A stretch of DNA of 64,000 nt from Antedon mediterranea. Lineage: Eukaryota > Echinodermata > Crinoidea > Comatulida > Antedonidae. Below are positions 23,274 through 33,825 of this stretch, one piece after another. The notes beneath the pieces are model-generated. The model worked only from the letters and a program-made list of their open reading frames with translations, had not been told where the DNA came from and did not search any database. The stretch spans positions 32,971,795-33,035,794 of the forward strand of contig NC_092670.1 in the NCBI RefSeq assembly GCF_964355755.1, written 5' to 3'. The first letter of the stretch is position 1. Each line of letters begins with the position of its first letter. A program made the position numbers and the translations under genes.

Positions 23274-23337
23274 CTGCATCACAGATTACTTGATGTGTAA
23301 TAACCAAAATTGACAGTAGTGTACTTCTTGCTTCCAT
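23274..23337 (-). CDS. Gene A first exon: signal peptide
   Basis: ATG at 23337, then MEARSTLLSILVITHQVICD and a phase-1 end at GATGCAG|GTATGA. The hydrophobic core and the CDA end match the other first exons. The 5' flank shares ATAGTTTGATGAAT with the copies at 30125 and 44843. It is the nearest upstream signal exon to the CTLD at 15154-15417, so I assign it to gene A; the link is inferred. Confidence 0.65.
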
Positions 23338-24204
23338 TTTTACACAAATTCATCAAACTATCAAATAAAACGGCTAATTAAAAACATTATTGAAGTTGAA
23401 ACATTCGTTGCTGTATTTATGGAGGCATACAGTAATTACTGTTACACACGATGAACTATTACTATGATCTATACTGTACCTATCCTTCTCATAAAGATAA
23501 AATAATTACCTGAATGAATAAAACTATTGATGAACATGCATTACACGCCAATGAAATTGATTGGAAGAAAAAAACAAGGAATAACTAAATAATTACACGA
23601 TACTTCTCTGTTACCATGGTGTTACATGTTACGCATAAATAAAAGAGTACACAAAATAAGCTCACAATACGCTAGTAAACCACACTATATCTAAACAATC
23701 ACCAATTTGTATTTTCAAGATGCTATCAGATGACCGAGAATCGGGTGATCTTCTAACTAGTGTAAGCTATTGTTTGTATCAAAATCATATTATGTAGTGC
23801 TGATCAATTTTAATGTTAATAATATTCAAGTAAACGCTTATTTCTTTCCTTTTTTAAAGATTTTACAAATGAATATTAGTAAGTGAAATTTAAATTTACA
23901 TAAACCCCCTGCCTCTAATTATCGCAAAACGCCATACAATGCATGGTGTGCGAACATATGTCACTCCAAGATACAGTACCCTAATATTGAAGTACCTATG
24001 TTTTTTTAAACTTTGTAAGCATTTTAATATTAATAATATCAAATCAATATATAGCCTGATGTGAAATTGTTTTAATCTTAACGATTATAGACAAGGTGTT
24101 TAAATCAAAGATGCTCTCCAGCTAGAATGCCATCTTGAGATGAGAGAGCATCGTCTTGTATCATTCAGTACATTTTTTTGTGTTATTAAACAAGATTCGT
24201 GCCA
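23338..24204. promoter_or_regulatory. 5' flank of gene A with conserved upstream block
   Basis: The flank is similar to those of the 30.1 kb pseudo-exon and gene B. The block GTTACCATGGTGTTAC (around 23609-23625, 270 bp upstream of the ATG) recurs at 30388 and 47415 as GTTACCATGGT. The rest shows no exon. Confidence 0.4.
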
Positions 24205-25989
24205 CCTATATCGTGCCCACAGATAGTTCTCGAATACACATAATAAATTCATCGTAAACAAACTAGCGATTCCAAATGTACGTACCACAGGACATGTTTA
24301 CAGGAATGAATTACTAGACACGGTGATTCGTATGTAGTCAACTAAAATTAGCACCCTTCCGAAAGAGAAACTTGTTTTTATTCTTTTTATTTATTTTTTT
24401 ATTTATTCAGATCCAACAGTGTATCAATTTTGTTACAAAATGAGTTAAACTTTTTTTAACACATTGTTGAAACTGTCATAGTCGACTGAAATAGTAAGGT
24501 ACATGTAACGATACACCACTACGATGTTTACATTGTGTGTAATTATTAATTTATACAAACGTTGATGATAAGCAACTGTCAGTAACTAAATATTTGTATT
24601 CATGTTTTATAAATAATATACCACTAAACAAAGTAAAAAAATTGCTGAAACTGTCACTGCCATAGTCGATAGAAATCGTAAAGTAGGCTACATGTAACGA
24701 TACACCACTACCGCGTTTATATTTTTTGTAATTATTAATTAATACAAACGTTGAGAAGCAACTGTCAGTAATAAAGTTTATTCATCGCTTCAAATGGCGA
24801 TCAAAATTATACCTAAAGTTTATCCCCCAAGGCTTCATACATTTACCTACTTGTGTTAAATACCAAATATTCATACAGGGAGACTGTTGTCCTATTAATC
24901 ACTACGCAATACATTTGTATAAACGTATTTTAAATCTATCCAAATAATATTTTTAGTCGCGTGGAATCTATAGTTCACTATGTCGGTCGGTCGGTCGGTC
25001 GGTCTGTCGGTCTGTCGGTCTGTCTGTCGGTCCAGTATCACTATGCGTTTTATCGCTTTCTGACCTTATCTTGATATCAGTTTAATCTAGCTAAGTCAAT
25101 TTTTCACAGTATATTCCTTATGGCCAGGAATCGATGTGGTTATGTTTTCACGGTGCGCAATACGCAAGATTTAACGAAATCACGTTTGTAATCATATCTT
25201 CACAACCATGAATCACAATTAAATAAAATGTGGTACTCATAAATTTCAGGGCATAAATCATCATATGGCAATACAATTACGTGCATAGCGAATGTAACGC
25301 ATGCGTACGCGCACTTAAAATTTTCAAAATTTATTTTCGATGAAATAAGAGTACGTTCCAGGCAATTTTAAGCGTTTACAAAATTGCCATGAGTGCGCAG
25401 ATTTTTGCACGCGCACTGCACGTTAAATGTTATTGCGCACTCTTTTTGCCCGCTTTCTGTTTTCTTGACTTACTTTTCAACTCTAAATTACGTTATACGA
25501 GCACGTCAAAAGTGACAGGCTACGCACGTGTAAATTAAACAAATATAACTGTTTTTAAACATTTCAACATTTTTAAACATGTTCAGTAATTTCGGTCAGT
25601 TGGTAGGTTGGTCGGTCGGTCGGTAAACACTAAGCACGCGACTGCAGCCATCTATATGGCCTTGGTTTTTTCTTAAATCGGCTTGTCTTCAATATTATGT
25701 ACTCGAGCTGTTTAACCAAATTTCAGCTATTAAAAACAATTGCCGTAGAAGGAGATAGGTAAATGTGAAGACAGTAACCATAAAACACCCCTATTTGGAA
25801 ATCGTTGAACCTCAATTTGTTTTAATCGTCATTAAATAATTATCCAGCTCAACTATAAAAGTAAACAGGGTTACATTAGGTGGTTAAAATCAGTGTGGAA
25901 CGTATGCACCAACTTTATATACCATTGAGTAAAAATTCTAGAAGTAACGCGCGATTTACCGAATTTTTCCCTTACATAAATTTATATAT
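24205..25989 (-). mobile_element. Helitron H2 copy 2, interrupted
   Basis: Homology to H2 runs from 24205 (ATATCGTGCCCACAGAT, palindrome missing) through 24954 and resumes at 25665-25989, ending inside the TATATAAATT 5' end. The gap is filled by the microsatellite element 24955-25664. The 5' terminus abuts another H2 copy beginning at 25991. The first part also holds an internal duplication of the ATGTAACGATACACCACTAC region (24490 and 24690). Confidence 0.65.
24955..25664 (+). mobile_element. Helentron/DINE-like microsatellite element, long copy 2
   Basis: Begins TTTT|AGTCGCGTGG (24955), has (CGGT)n/(CTGT)n at 24984-25031 and 25605-25623, and the inverted CACGCGACT at about 25635-25643, followed by the short tail CCATCTATATGGCCTTG. 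The core aligns inverted with 12130-12700. It splits an H2 Helitron inside a T-tract, giving a clean insertion example with no visible target duplication. Confidence 0.65.
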
Positions 25990-25990
25990 A

Positions 25991-26880
25991 CTAGATGGTA
26001 CGCTCATAAATTCGATTTAATCGTCAATAAATATTAAATTATCTAACTCAACTTAATTAGTAGGCCTAATGGTTTTCAATTGTTTTTTAGAGCCAATTCA
26101 TACTTAAGTTGGTTCCTACCCTACCCACCAAAGTTGTTCTGCGTTTAAGGCATGTGATGTACCGTAGGCCTATTCTCTACTGGTTTTACAACGCTACTCA
26201 TGCCAGTGAGGGAAAGGTGATGATGTGGGTGGTTTAACTGCAATAATAAAGATTTGTACATAATATACGGCGAGTGAAAACGCTAGCTCATTATCCGTTT
26301 AAAAAAAAATTATATCCAACCTCTGCAGCACAGATTGAAAACAAAATGGATCGAAGTATACAGTACTGTACTTGCCTTTACGACGCCTGAGGGAATAGAC
26401 ACTTGTGAAACAGAGATTGGAATGTTCCATTCATCGCAAATCAATACATTTGTATAATCGTATATTAAATCTATCAAAATAGTATTTTTTAAAGAAAATC
26501 GGCCTGTCTTCAACATTATGATGATGTACTCTAGCTGTTCAACCAGTTTTCAGCTATTAAAAACAATTATCGTAGGAGGAGATAGGAAAATGCGAAGCCT
26601 CCTCGTATTTTTGTGGCGGGTATTTTTCCAGATGGACATCCATTAGACAGTGTATACCACGATCGGAAAACACCCCTATTTGGGGCAAATCGTTGAACCT
26701 AAATTCGTTTTAATCGACAATAACTAATTACCTAACTCAATTTAATTAGTAAACAGGGTTACATCAGATGGTTAAAATCAGTACCGAAAGTATGAACCAA
26801 CTTTATATATCATCGAGTAAAAATTCTAGAAATAAACCCAGATTTACCGAATTTTGCCCTTACGTAAATTTATATATAGA
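25991..26880 (-). mobile_element. Helitron H2 copy 2', internally deleted
   Basis: The 3' end is present as ...CGTACCATCTAG (25991-25994 inverted) but the sequence jumps from GGTACGCTC directly to CATAAATTCG, omitting about 0.55 kb found in the full copy. The 5' end TCTATATATAAATTTACG is at 26860-26880. It lies directly against the 5' end of H2 copy 2. Confidence 0.65.
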
Positions 26881-26911
26881 TATATAGGTGTAATTTTAAG
26901 TTCTATGAACA

Positions 26912-27604
26912 TAATATACGACATTTTATGTAGTTAAATATTTTATGGTTTTTATCATATATATTGGACTCACTCACTAATTTATGCAACATTCGCTATG
27001 TTTCAAATACATTTTATGTAACAATAAGGCAAAAGAAACTCTGTTGAAATGTGAATTTATCTAAAATAAAAAGCAATGTAAATGAAAATATTTTGTTATT
27101 CAAAATAAAAAGCAATGTTAATATTTTGTTAGTTTAAATAGCTAGTAAGTAGTAATTTACAGTTAAAAGAGAGAATATGCCTTGTTAATTGAATATATGT
27201 TTGATCGAACAAATGCAACGGTAATAGTATATTATGATTGTAAATATCTATAAAAAAAAAATGAAAAAAAAAATGCTAAGAGAATGGGAATGTGTTAGAA
27301 TAGAAATAAAGAAGAAATCAGTACTAGTAGAAATTATATAAGAATAGGATAGATACAAACAAAAACAATAATGATAATATGTTACGAAATGAATACAACT
27401 GATTGTTCTAATCAGAAGAAAAAACAAACATTGTTAATTGAATATTAGATGTTAAGTAGGATGGATTTATTGAAAATAACATGTATTAATAGAAATGTAT
27501 TATATATTATATGAAACGAGAGTATATACAAAAATTGTAATACATTTATGAAAGATTGAATGATGAATAAAGGTGGTGGCTACCACAAAAGATAAAAAAA
27601 AAAA
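26912..27604 (+). mobile_element. Retroposed sequence with poly(A) tail and 11 bp target duplication
   Basis: TTCTATGAACA occurs at 26901-26911 and again at 27605-27615. Between them is 693 bp ending in AATAAA, a short hairpin GTGGTGGCTACCAC, AAAAGAT and 11 A. This is the structure of a target-primed retroposition. No reverse transcriptase or known SINE promoter is recognisable, so it is a 5'-truncated LINE tail or a processed transcript of unknown origin. Confidence 0.75.
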
Positions 27605-27615
27605 TTCTATGAACA

Positions 27616-28083
27616 AGAGAATCCGACATAAAAGATTGAATGAATTGATTACGAATACTACTGTGTGTTTAAGTGCTCGCTAGATATGCTGATATAGAGA
27701 GTGTGTAAGTGTTCGAAATCTTGCTTGTTGTAACTGTCAATGTTACTGGAAACCGACGACGGATACAGTTGTCACTGCACAATTGCTTTTTGTAACCATT
27801 ATATACTAACAGAGAATTTGGGTTTGATTAGAAATTAAAATGAGCCATGATTGTGAAAAATTGGATTGCTAATAATAAAAGTCGTTTAATTTTTACCTGG
27901 CAAATAAAAATGTCATGTTATTATTGTTAATTGTCTGCGTTTTTTGTTGTTGAGAGCTGCCACAATAGTCCGTAGATCTATTGTATATATAATGGGAATT
28001 GACGATTGGTGTTTACATCAACCTGTACATTTGTATACGAAATAATTTAATTACATTTACATCCAGCTTTACTTTAATGCTAA
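27616..28083. other. Spacer without recognised features
   Basis: AT-rich, no exon or repeat partner recognised in the window. Confidence 0.4.
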
Positions 28084-29730
28084 GATACAACTAATATAAT
28101 TACCATTGTAAAAGACAAAGCAAACTTACTTAACCAATTTTTTTATTCTGTTTTTAGTCCTGTTAACAACGATTTGGATGTTCCTAATCTTCCTGAATAT
28201 CCCATCGATTGCTTATCTAAACTTGAGTTTAATCAGGAGGTTATAGAAAAGCACATTAATGAAATTGATTCTCATAAGGCTTCAGGTAATGATGGTCTAA
28301 GTAATATTGTTTTGTCTTTAGCTGCCAAACCTCTTTCTTTCCCTTGTAAAATTTTATTTGAAAGATGCATTTCTGAAAAACGTTTTCCGATAAAATGGAA
28401 GCAAGCTAACGTGTGCCCTATCTTTAAAGCTGGTTCTAAATCTGATGTACGCAATTATAGACCGGTTTCATTGTTGCCAACTATTTCTAAAGTTTTTAAA
28501 AAAATTGTTCACGACCAAATTTTTAAACATATATCACCAGTTATTAGTGACCATCAACACGGATTTTACCCAGGAAGGTCTTGTGAAACAAATTTGTCTG
28601 TTCTATTGTCACATGCGTATGACGCAATAAATGCAAAAGGGCAATGCGAAGTTGTATATACAGACATGGCTAAAGCCTTTGACAGGGTCTCCCATAAGTT
28701 GCTCTTGTTTAAACTTCAACAATTTGGTCTAAATCACGATTTAATTTTATTTTTTACAAGTTATTTATCGGACAGGTTTCAGAGAGTCACTTTTGATGGT
28801 AACGCGTCTGAATGGCTTCCAGTTTTATCTGGCGTGCCTCAGGGGTCTATTTTGGGGCCTCTTTTTTTCATTATGTTTATTAACGATTTTTCCTTTGTTC
28901 CTCGTCATTCTAATGTTCTTATGTTTGCTGACGATATTAAATTATTTAAGTCTATACAAACTTTAAATGATATGTTGTTGTTACAAGAAGACGTTGACAG
29001 ACTCATTCACTGGTGCGACACTTGGAATATGTCAGTCAATGCCTCTAAATGCAAATCAATGTCTTTTACTCTTAAGAAAAAACCCATCTATTTTGACTTT
29101 TATATTAAGAATATTATACTTGAAAGAGTCTCTGTTCACAAAGACCTTGGTGTTTTTTTAGATAGTTCATTAACCTTCTGTAAACATATTGATTTTATAG
29201 TCTCTAAATGCAATAGACTTTTGGGTTTTCTTTGGAGACATTACAGACATATCAACGATAAAAAGGCATTAGTTATTTTATACATATCTTTAGTTAGGTC
29301 GAATCTTGAATTCTGCAGTGTTATTTTTAACTCTATTTCTCTTGCCCAGTCTTCTAGATTACAAAGTGTACAGAACAAGTTTTGTCGATTTTATGTGCGT
29401 AAATTTGGTTCTATTAGCAAAGACGTTCTTATTAATTTAGCGGGTAGGCGTAAGTTATTTGATTTAATTTTTCTTTTTAAGGCTGTGAACTCAATTTTTC
29501 ATGGTAATTTTGAAGTGTACTTTCCTATTTCTGTTCCACAATATCAATTGCGTTATCCTGCTTTATTTTCTATATCAAGAGGGAGGGTAAATATTACTAA
29601 AAATGGTTTTGTTAATCGTTTGCCTAAGTTATACCACTCACTATGTAAAATTGATGGATCTGTTGATATTTTTTTTGATTCCCTTGCTTGTTTCCGTCAC
29701 AAGGTTTTGTCTAATGTCAGTAATATTTAA
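28084..29730 (+). CDS. LINE ORF2 fragment: reverse transcriptase (CR1/Jockey-type)
   Basis: An open frame of about 548 codons without its own start (first ATG-like codon near 28174 is TTG; the frame is open from 28084). It begins with the linker KANLLNQFFYSVFS, then the RT domains: KASGNDGLS, PIKWKQANVCPIFK, NYRPVSLLPTISK, HGFYPGRSCETNL, VVYTDMAKAFDRVSH, GVPQGSILGPLFF and the catalytic MFADDIKL at about 28921. The C-terminal thumb and tail run to TAA at 29728-29730. No stop or frameshift interrupts it, unlike the RTE-like copy at 13-15 kb, so it is young. The clade is judged from motif style only. Without the endonuclease it cannot move by itself. Confidence 0.8.
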   Translation, partial: DTTNIITIVKDKANLLNQFFYSVFSPVNNDLDVPNLPEYPIDCLSKLEFNQEVIEKHINEIDSHKASGNDGLSNIVLSLAAKPLSFPCKILFERCISEKRFPIKWKQANVCPIFKAGSKSDVRNYRPVSLLPTISKVFKKIVHDQIFKHISPVISDHQHGFYPGRSCETNLSVLLSHAYDAINAKGQCEVVYTDMAKAFDRVSHKLLLFKLQQFGLNHDLILFFTSYLSDRFQRVTFDGNASEWLPVLSGVPQGSILGPLFFIMFINDFSFVPRHSNVLMFADDIKLFKSIQTLNDMLLLQEDVDRLIHWCDTWNMSVNASKCKSMSFTLKKKPIYFDFYIKNIILERVSVHKDLGVFLDSSLTFCKHIDFIVSKCNRLLGFLWRHYRHINDKKALVILYISLVRSNLEFCSVIFNSISLAQSSRLQSVQNKFCRFYVRKFGSISKDVLINLAGRRKLFDLIFLFKAVNSIFHGNFEVYFPISVPQYQLRYPALFSISRGRVNITKNGFVNRLPKLYHSLCKIDGSVDIFFDSLACFRHKVLSNVSNI

Positions 29731-29870
29731 ATGTTGTCTTGTTATCTGTTGATTTTTGCTTGTATATTATATGTTATATTTTACGACTTTCAGCCCTGTT
29801 AATGGTGACGTTTGGTCACTGTAGGGTGATGATAAAATAAAATAAAAAAATAAAATAAAAATTAATTTCG
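28084..29870 (+). mobile_element. 5'-truncated non-LTR retrotransposon with intact RT frame
   Basis: The copy starts in the linker before the reverse transcriptase and ends in an (AAATA)n tail after 29850. The 3' UTR holds a hairpin at 29794-29826 (CCCT...GTGAC-GTTTG-GTCAC...AGGG) just before the tail. The endonuclease is absent. Truncation and tail are typical of target-primed insertion; flanking target duplications were not resolved. Confidence 0.75.
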
Positions 29871-30063
29871 TAAATTTATATACAAGAACGTAAAGTAACC
29901 GGCACAAAATGAATTGTAAACCGACTGGTTTAGAGTATATTAGTATGTGTAAACTACGCTAGAAGACATTTCACAAGCAAATCACCCCAACATTATGGAA
30001 AACATAATAACAGATTTAAACTAACAAAATATGGACAGTACAGAAACTCAAATAGAAACTATC
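29871..30063. other. Spacer next to the decayed first exon
   Basis: No feature beyond weak similarity to the first intron of gene A near 23210-23270. Confidence 0.4.
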
Positions 30064-30125
30064 ATCATCACAGATGATGAAATGCGTAATAACCAAAATT
30101 GACAGTAGTGTACGTACGTCTTCAT
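30064..30125 (-). pseudogene. Decayed signal-peptide exon of the receptor family
   Basis: On the minus strand RTLLSILVITHFIICDD is clearly the same signal exon as 23274-23337, but the ATG at 30125 is out of frame with it because of an ACGTACGTAC insertion-like run, and the donor is lost (GATGATAG|TTTC instead of GATGCAG|GTATG). The flanks on both sides (29960-30430) are related to those of gene A. No following exons are recognisable before 23.4 kb. Confidence 0.6.
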
Positions 30126-31028
30126 TTATGCATCAAACTACAGAAATAAAAATAAACGCATTGATGAAATGGCTAATTTTAAATACTATTGAGTAAAATA
30201 TGCAACAAACTATTACACTTGATTGAATATTACTTTGATTTATACCTATTCTAATATAGGTAAAATACCTACCTGAATGGATCACACAAAATGATGAACA
30301 TTAAATACACGCCAATTAATTTGATTGAAAAAGACTAATATTCTCGTACCGTGCAAGAAATAACTTATTGTACAATGCATCTCCACAAGTTACCATGGTT
30401 TTACTTGTCATACGTACATCTTGAATAATGATTTGATGAACAACTATTAAAAATTATATATTTTATATTTCATACAATAAAAAAAAAAATAACAAGGCAA
30501 CCATACACCAACATACATGCATTTTATTTACTGAATACATTAAATACAATATCTCAATTAAGTAGTTATATACAAAATGCCAAATGTGATTAGAAAGCGG
30601 TAGATAATAATAATAAAACATTTACAACATTATTGAAATTCTGTTAAATACAGAAATATAAAACCGTGATTTAGTTATAGATATGAGATTCAGCAAACAT
30701 TGATAAAATACAATGTACAAATTAATAACTTCCGGTAGTAAAACCGTGATAAAATAAGTTTTAAACATTGTGAAATAAATGTCAAGTATAGTTACAACAG
30801 ATACAAACATTATTTAAAAATCGATTGCTGGTTAATTTATTAGAGCATTGCACAACTGTTGAGTAGTTAACAAAACCACTGGTTCTGCCGATCACGAGGG
30901 ATTTTAACACATTTTTTTTGTATTTATTTAATGTCGACATATTGCAAATAAATGGGAATTAATATTCTATATGAAGTTCTAGCAAGACAATCTAACAACA
31001 GCACATTGAGCTTGCCTTGCCAAGATAG
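30126..31028. other. 5' flank of decayed exon and spacer up to gypsy-1
   Basis: Contains the conserved GTTACCATGG block near 30389 and no recognised coding. The sequence from 30430 to the LTR at 31029 is AT-rich with no repeat partner. Confidence 0.4.
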
Positions 31029-31162
31029 TGTGATGTGTTTGTCACATGGAAGTGAGCCCTCTAGAGAAAAAGAGAGGGAGATGAATAAAGATGGACGACA
31101 ACTACAACGTGTTTTGTTATGTTCTTATTGTTGGTTTCAGCCTAACGAGCGAGCCCGTAACA
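31029..31162 (+). repeat. gypsy-1 5' LTR
   Basis: 134 bp TG...CA repeat matching 35371-35509 with a few substitutions and one 5 bp indel (GGAC against GGACCGGAC). Contains CTCTAGAGAAAAAGAGAG, a perfect-stem hairpin candidate. Confidence 0.9.
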
Positions 31163-31495
31163 AATTGGGGGGTCATCCGTGAACAAAGTACGGAATTGTA
31201 GTTGTAGATCGAACTGATGGTAATTTTAGTTACTTATTCTAAGCTGGTTTTAGGTTTAGAGGCGTTTTATAACGAACGAGGTTTGGCGGTCGTCGAGCCA
31301 GTACACTGTGTTATTGTTTTAGGCTTGTGTAGGCTTGCCTGTGGTAGTAGAAGTCGGTTTGGCTTTGATTTTAGGGGTCTAGTTATTGAGACCACGGCGC
31401 ACGGTAGGTTTGATACTGTGTGGGTTTAGCAGGTATTTCATTACTGGTGCCTTAATTATCGTCATATTGGTTATTATTTTAACATGTGTTTTTGT

Positions 31496-32960
31496 TTGTT
31501 TCGAATAGAAACTATGTCAGAAAGTGATTTTGACGAGGAATTTTTGGACAGCATGTCCATTGAGGTGGTAGCTCAGCTATCAGAGGAGCGTTTGCGACTC
31601 CTAGGTACTAGGGTTGGAGCATCTATAAATGATTCCATGAATAAATATGACTTGATAAATGTGATTGGAAATCATGTTGGTTTAATCATGAATCCGTAAA
31701 AACTGCGGGGAATGAGGTCGAGTTGGCTAGAATTGAGTTGGAACGTGAAAAATTGATTTTTGAAAGAAGAAAAATAGAGATGCAAACTCAAAGAGAAATG
31801 GAAAAAGAAAAACATGAATTTGAGTTAAGAAAATTAGAATTAGCTAACCAAATGGGTCACACCACACGGGTTTCTACACCTAATGATTCAGAGATTACTC
31901 AGAATATTAAATGGGTTCCAAAGTTGAGGACAAGGTAGAGACATATTTTTTAGCTTTTGAGAAAATTGCTAATAGATTAAAGTGGCCTGCTAGACACTGG
32001 ACTGTGTTGTTACAAACTGCTCTTGTGGGTAAAGCCCAAGAGGTATTTTCTGCATTGGGTGATGATCAATGTGAAAGCTATGATGCGGTTAAAACTGCTG
32101 TTTTGTCAGCTTATGAGTTAGTTCCAGAGGCGTATCGTCAGACATTTAGGAACTTAGGTAAACCTTATGATCAAACGTTTACAGAATTTGCACGTAAGAA
32201 GCAGATTCTTTTTGATAGATGGTGTAGTTCGGAAGGAGTAAAGGGTGAATTTGGAAAGCTTCGTGAGCTTATGTTAGTTGAGGAGTTTAAATCTTGTTCC
32301 CCTACTGAAGTTCGTACACATCTGGAGAAGCAGAAAGTTGATAATTTAATGAAAGTGGCTTCTGTTGCCGATAATTATGTGCTCACGCACAAGGTTGTGG
32401 ATACCAAATCGGTTTCCAAATCTGTTGATGATTCTAAGGTCCAAAGTCAGAAAACTACAGTTAATAACAGTAGTAGTAAATTTGTCAGAACTTGTTTTTA
32501 CTGCAAAAAAAAGGGTCATATAAAGGCAGATTGCTGGTTGTTTCAAAGCAAAGCTAAAGGGGATAATAAGAAACCCCAATCACTTCCAAACACGTTAGTA
32601 AATACAGTCCCGTTGAAAGTGACAGCGAGTCATGACGTTGATGAATGTGAGAATGTGATCCAATCTTCAGGTCCGGAAAAAGTGCGAAAGCTATTTAAGT
32701 CTTTCCTCTCTACTGGTTCTGTAGCATTGATCAACGATGTGAATCTGAGTAAAGTTCGTGTCTTAAGAGACACAGGGGCGTCACAATCCCTGATAATAAA
32801 ATCGGCATTGTCATTTTCAAACGAGTCTTCTGCTGGAGCAAGTGTGCTCATTCAAGGTGTTGAAGGGGGTTATAAAGAAGTCCCACTTCATGTAATTCGG
32901 ATTGAAACAGATATTGTTAGCGGAAATTTTGTTGTCGGTGTCGTTCCAAGTCTTTCAGTA
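31496..32960 (+). pseudogene. gypsy-1 gag and protease
   Basis: A gag-like N-terminus with MSESDFDEEFLDSM (31484-31699), a charged coiled-coil segment (31723-31900; ELEREKLIFERRK) and the capsid/nucleocapsid frame 31911-32963 are in three frames, so two frameshifts separate them. The last frame has YFLAFEKIANRLKWP, a CCHC zinc knuckle CFYCKKKGHIKADC and a retropepsin site VLRDTGASQSLI. The protease then ends early at VVGVVPSLSV, where the deletion begins. Known role: particle proteins and polyprotein processing. Confidence 0.8.
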
Positions 32961-33825
32961 TGAGGTGTCAAAGATATTTAAACAAGTCTTAGAGCAGTTA
33001 GGTGTTGCCCATATAAGTTCAAGTGCTTACCATCCACAGTCTCAAGGGGCACTTGAGAGATTTCATCAAACACTTAAGAATATGATTAAAACCTATTGTT
33101 TTCAATGTGAAAAGGAATGGGATGAGGGAGTTCCCTTATTGTTATTCGCTGTTCGTGAAACAGTGCAAGAGTCCTTAGGGTTTAGCCCATTTGGGTTGGT
33201 GTATGGTCATTCGGTCCGAGGCCCTCTTAAAATAGTCAAAGAAAGGCTGTTAGGGAATGCAGAAGAGTCTGTATCGATACTAGATTATGTGTCTGAATTT
33301 TGTGATCGATTAAATCGTGCTCGTGAGATGGCTAGAAAGAATCTTGTGAAGGCTCAGGGTAAAATAAAGAGATTGTTTGATAGGAAATCAGAAAAGAGAA
33401 GCTTTAATTCAGGTGATGAAGTGTTAGTTATGTTGCCTCTTCCCAGTCAACCATTATCTGCAAGATTTGCTGGTCCTTACAAAGTATTAGAAAGAGTAGG
33501 AGAAGTTGACTATGTGTTAGATACTCCAGATAGGCGTAAGAAGAAGCGATTGTGTCATATAAACATGTTGAAACCATACACAGCGAGAAATAATAGCGAT
33601 ACCTGTACGTCAACACCAGTTGCGTGTGTTGTTGAAGAGAATTCTGAAGAGTTTGGTGATCCTGATACATGTGTTAAGTTCAGTAATTCAGATGTTCTTG
33701 CAAACATTGAAGAGAAAGTTGGTCATTTATCTCGTGATCGTAAGGTTAAAATTGTTAGTTTGATATTTGGAAATCTGCAGTTGTTTTCGGATGTTCCAGT
33801 TCTGAACGAACTTAGTGGAGCATGA
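32950..33825 (+). pseudogene. gypsy-1 integrase, N-terminally deleted
   Basis: The frame resumes in the middle of the integrase core at FKQVLEQLGVAHISSSAYHP, keeping the final catalytic Glu context (SQGALERFHQTLKN) and the C-terminal domain with GDEVLVMLP and a GPY/F motif (FAGPYKVL) then HINMLKPY. The HHCC zinc finger and the first two catalytic Asp are missing, so the deletion removed about 300-400 residues between protease and here. The tail LFSDVPVLNE belongs to the RT N-terminal extension, after which the frame shifts. Confidence 0.8.

Larger units (their letters stand above)
2104..23337 (-). pseudogene. Gene A: CTLD-HYR-HYR-GAIN-7TM adhesion GPCR, probably a pseudogene
   Basis: Minus-strand exons I can place: signal peptide 23274-23337; CTLD halves 15154-15417 and 11807-11928; HYR 10655-10909 and 10311-10553; a duplicated stalk set (8465-8469, 8032-8140, 7748-7840; then 6776-6780, 6423-6531, 6173-6274); GAIN 5609-5693, 5357-5477, 5100-5164; GPS 4734-4845; TM1 4361-4464; TM2 4157-4262; TM3-4 3398-3618; TM5 3192-3258 and 2812-2915; TM6-7 2529-2697; tail 2104-2178 with TGA. 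Lengths and phases match gene B exon by exon. Two lesions are visible: the second CTLD exon is 122 bp against 132 bp in gene B, with EPN and GTWSD motifs in different frames, and TM1 holds an in-frame TAA (plus-strand 4411-4413) where gene B has TCA. Assignment of the distant signal exon is inferred, as 8 kb of inserted repeats intervene. Sequencing error or assembly error could mimic either lesion. Confidence 0.75.

Noticed and set aside
24955-25660. Spaced CGGT units considered as a CRISPR-like array
   Set aside because: The repeats are contiguous tetranucleotides without spacers in eukaryotic DNA; a transposon microsatellite explains them.
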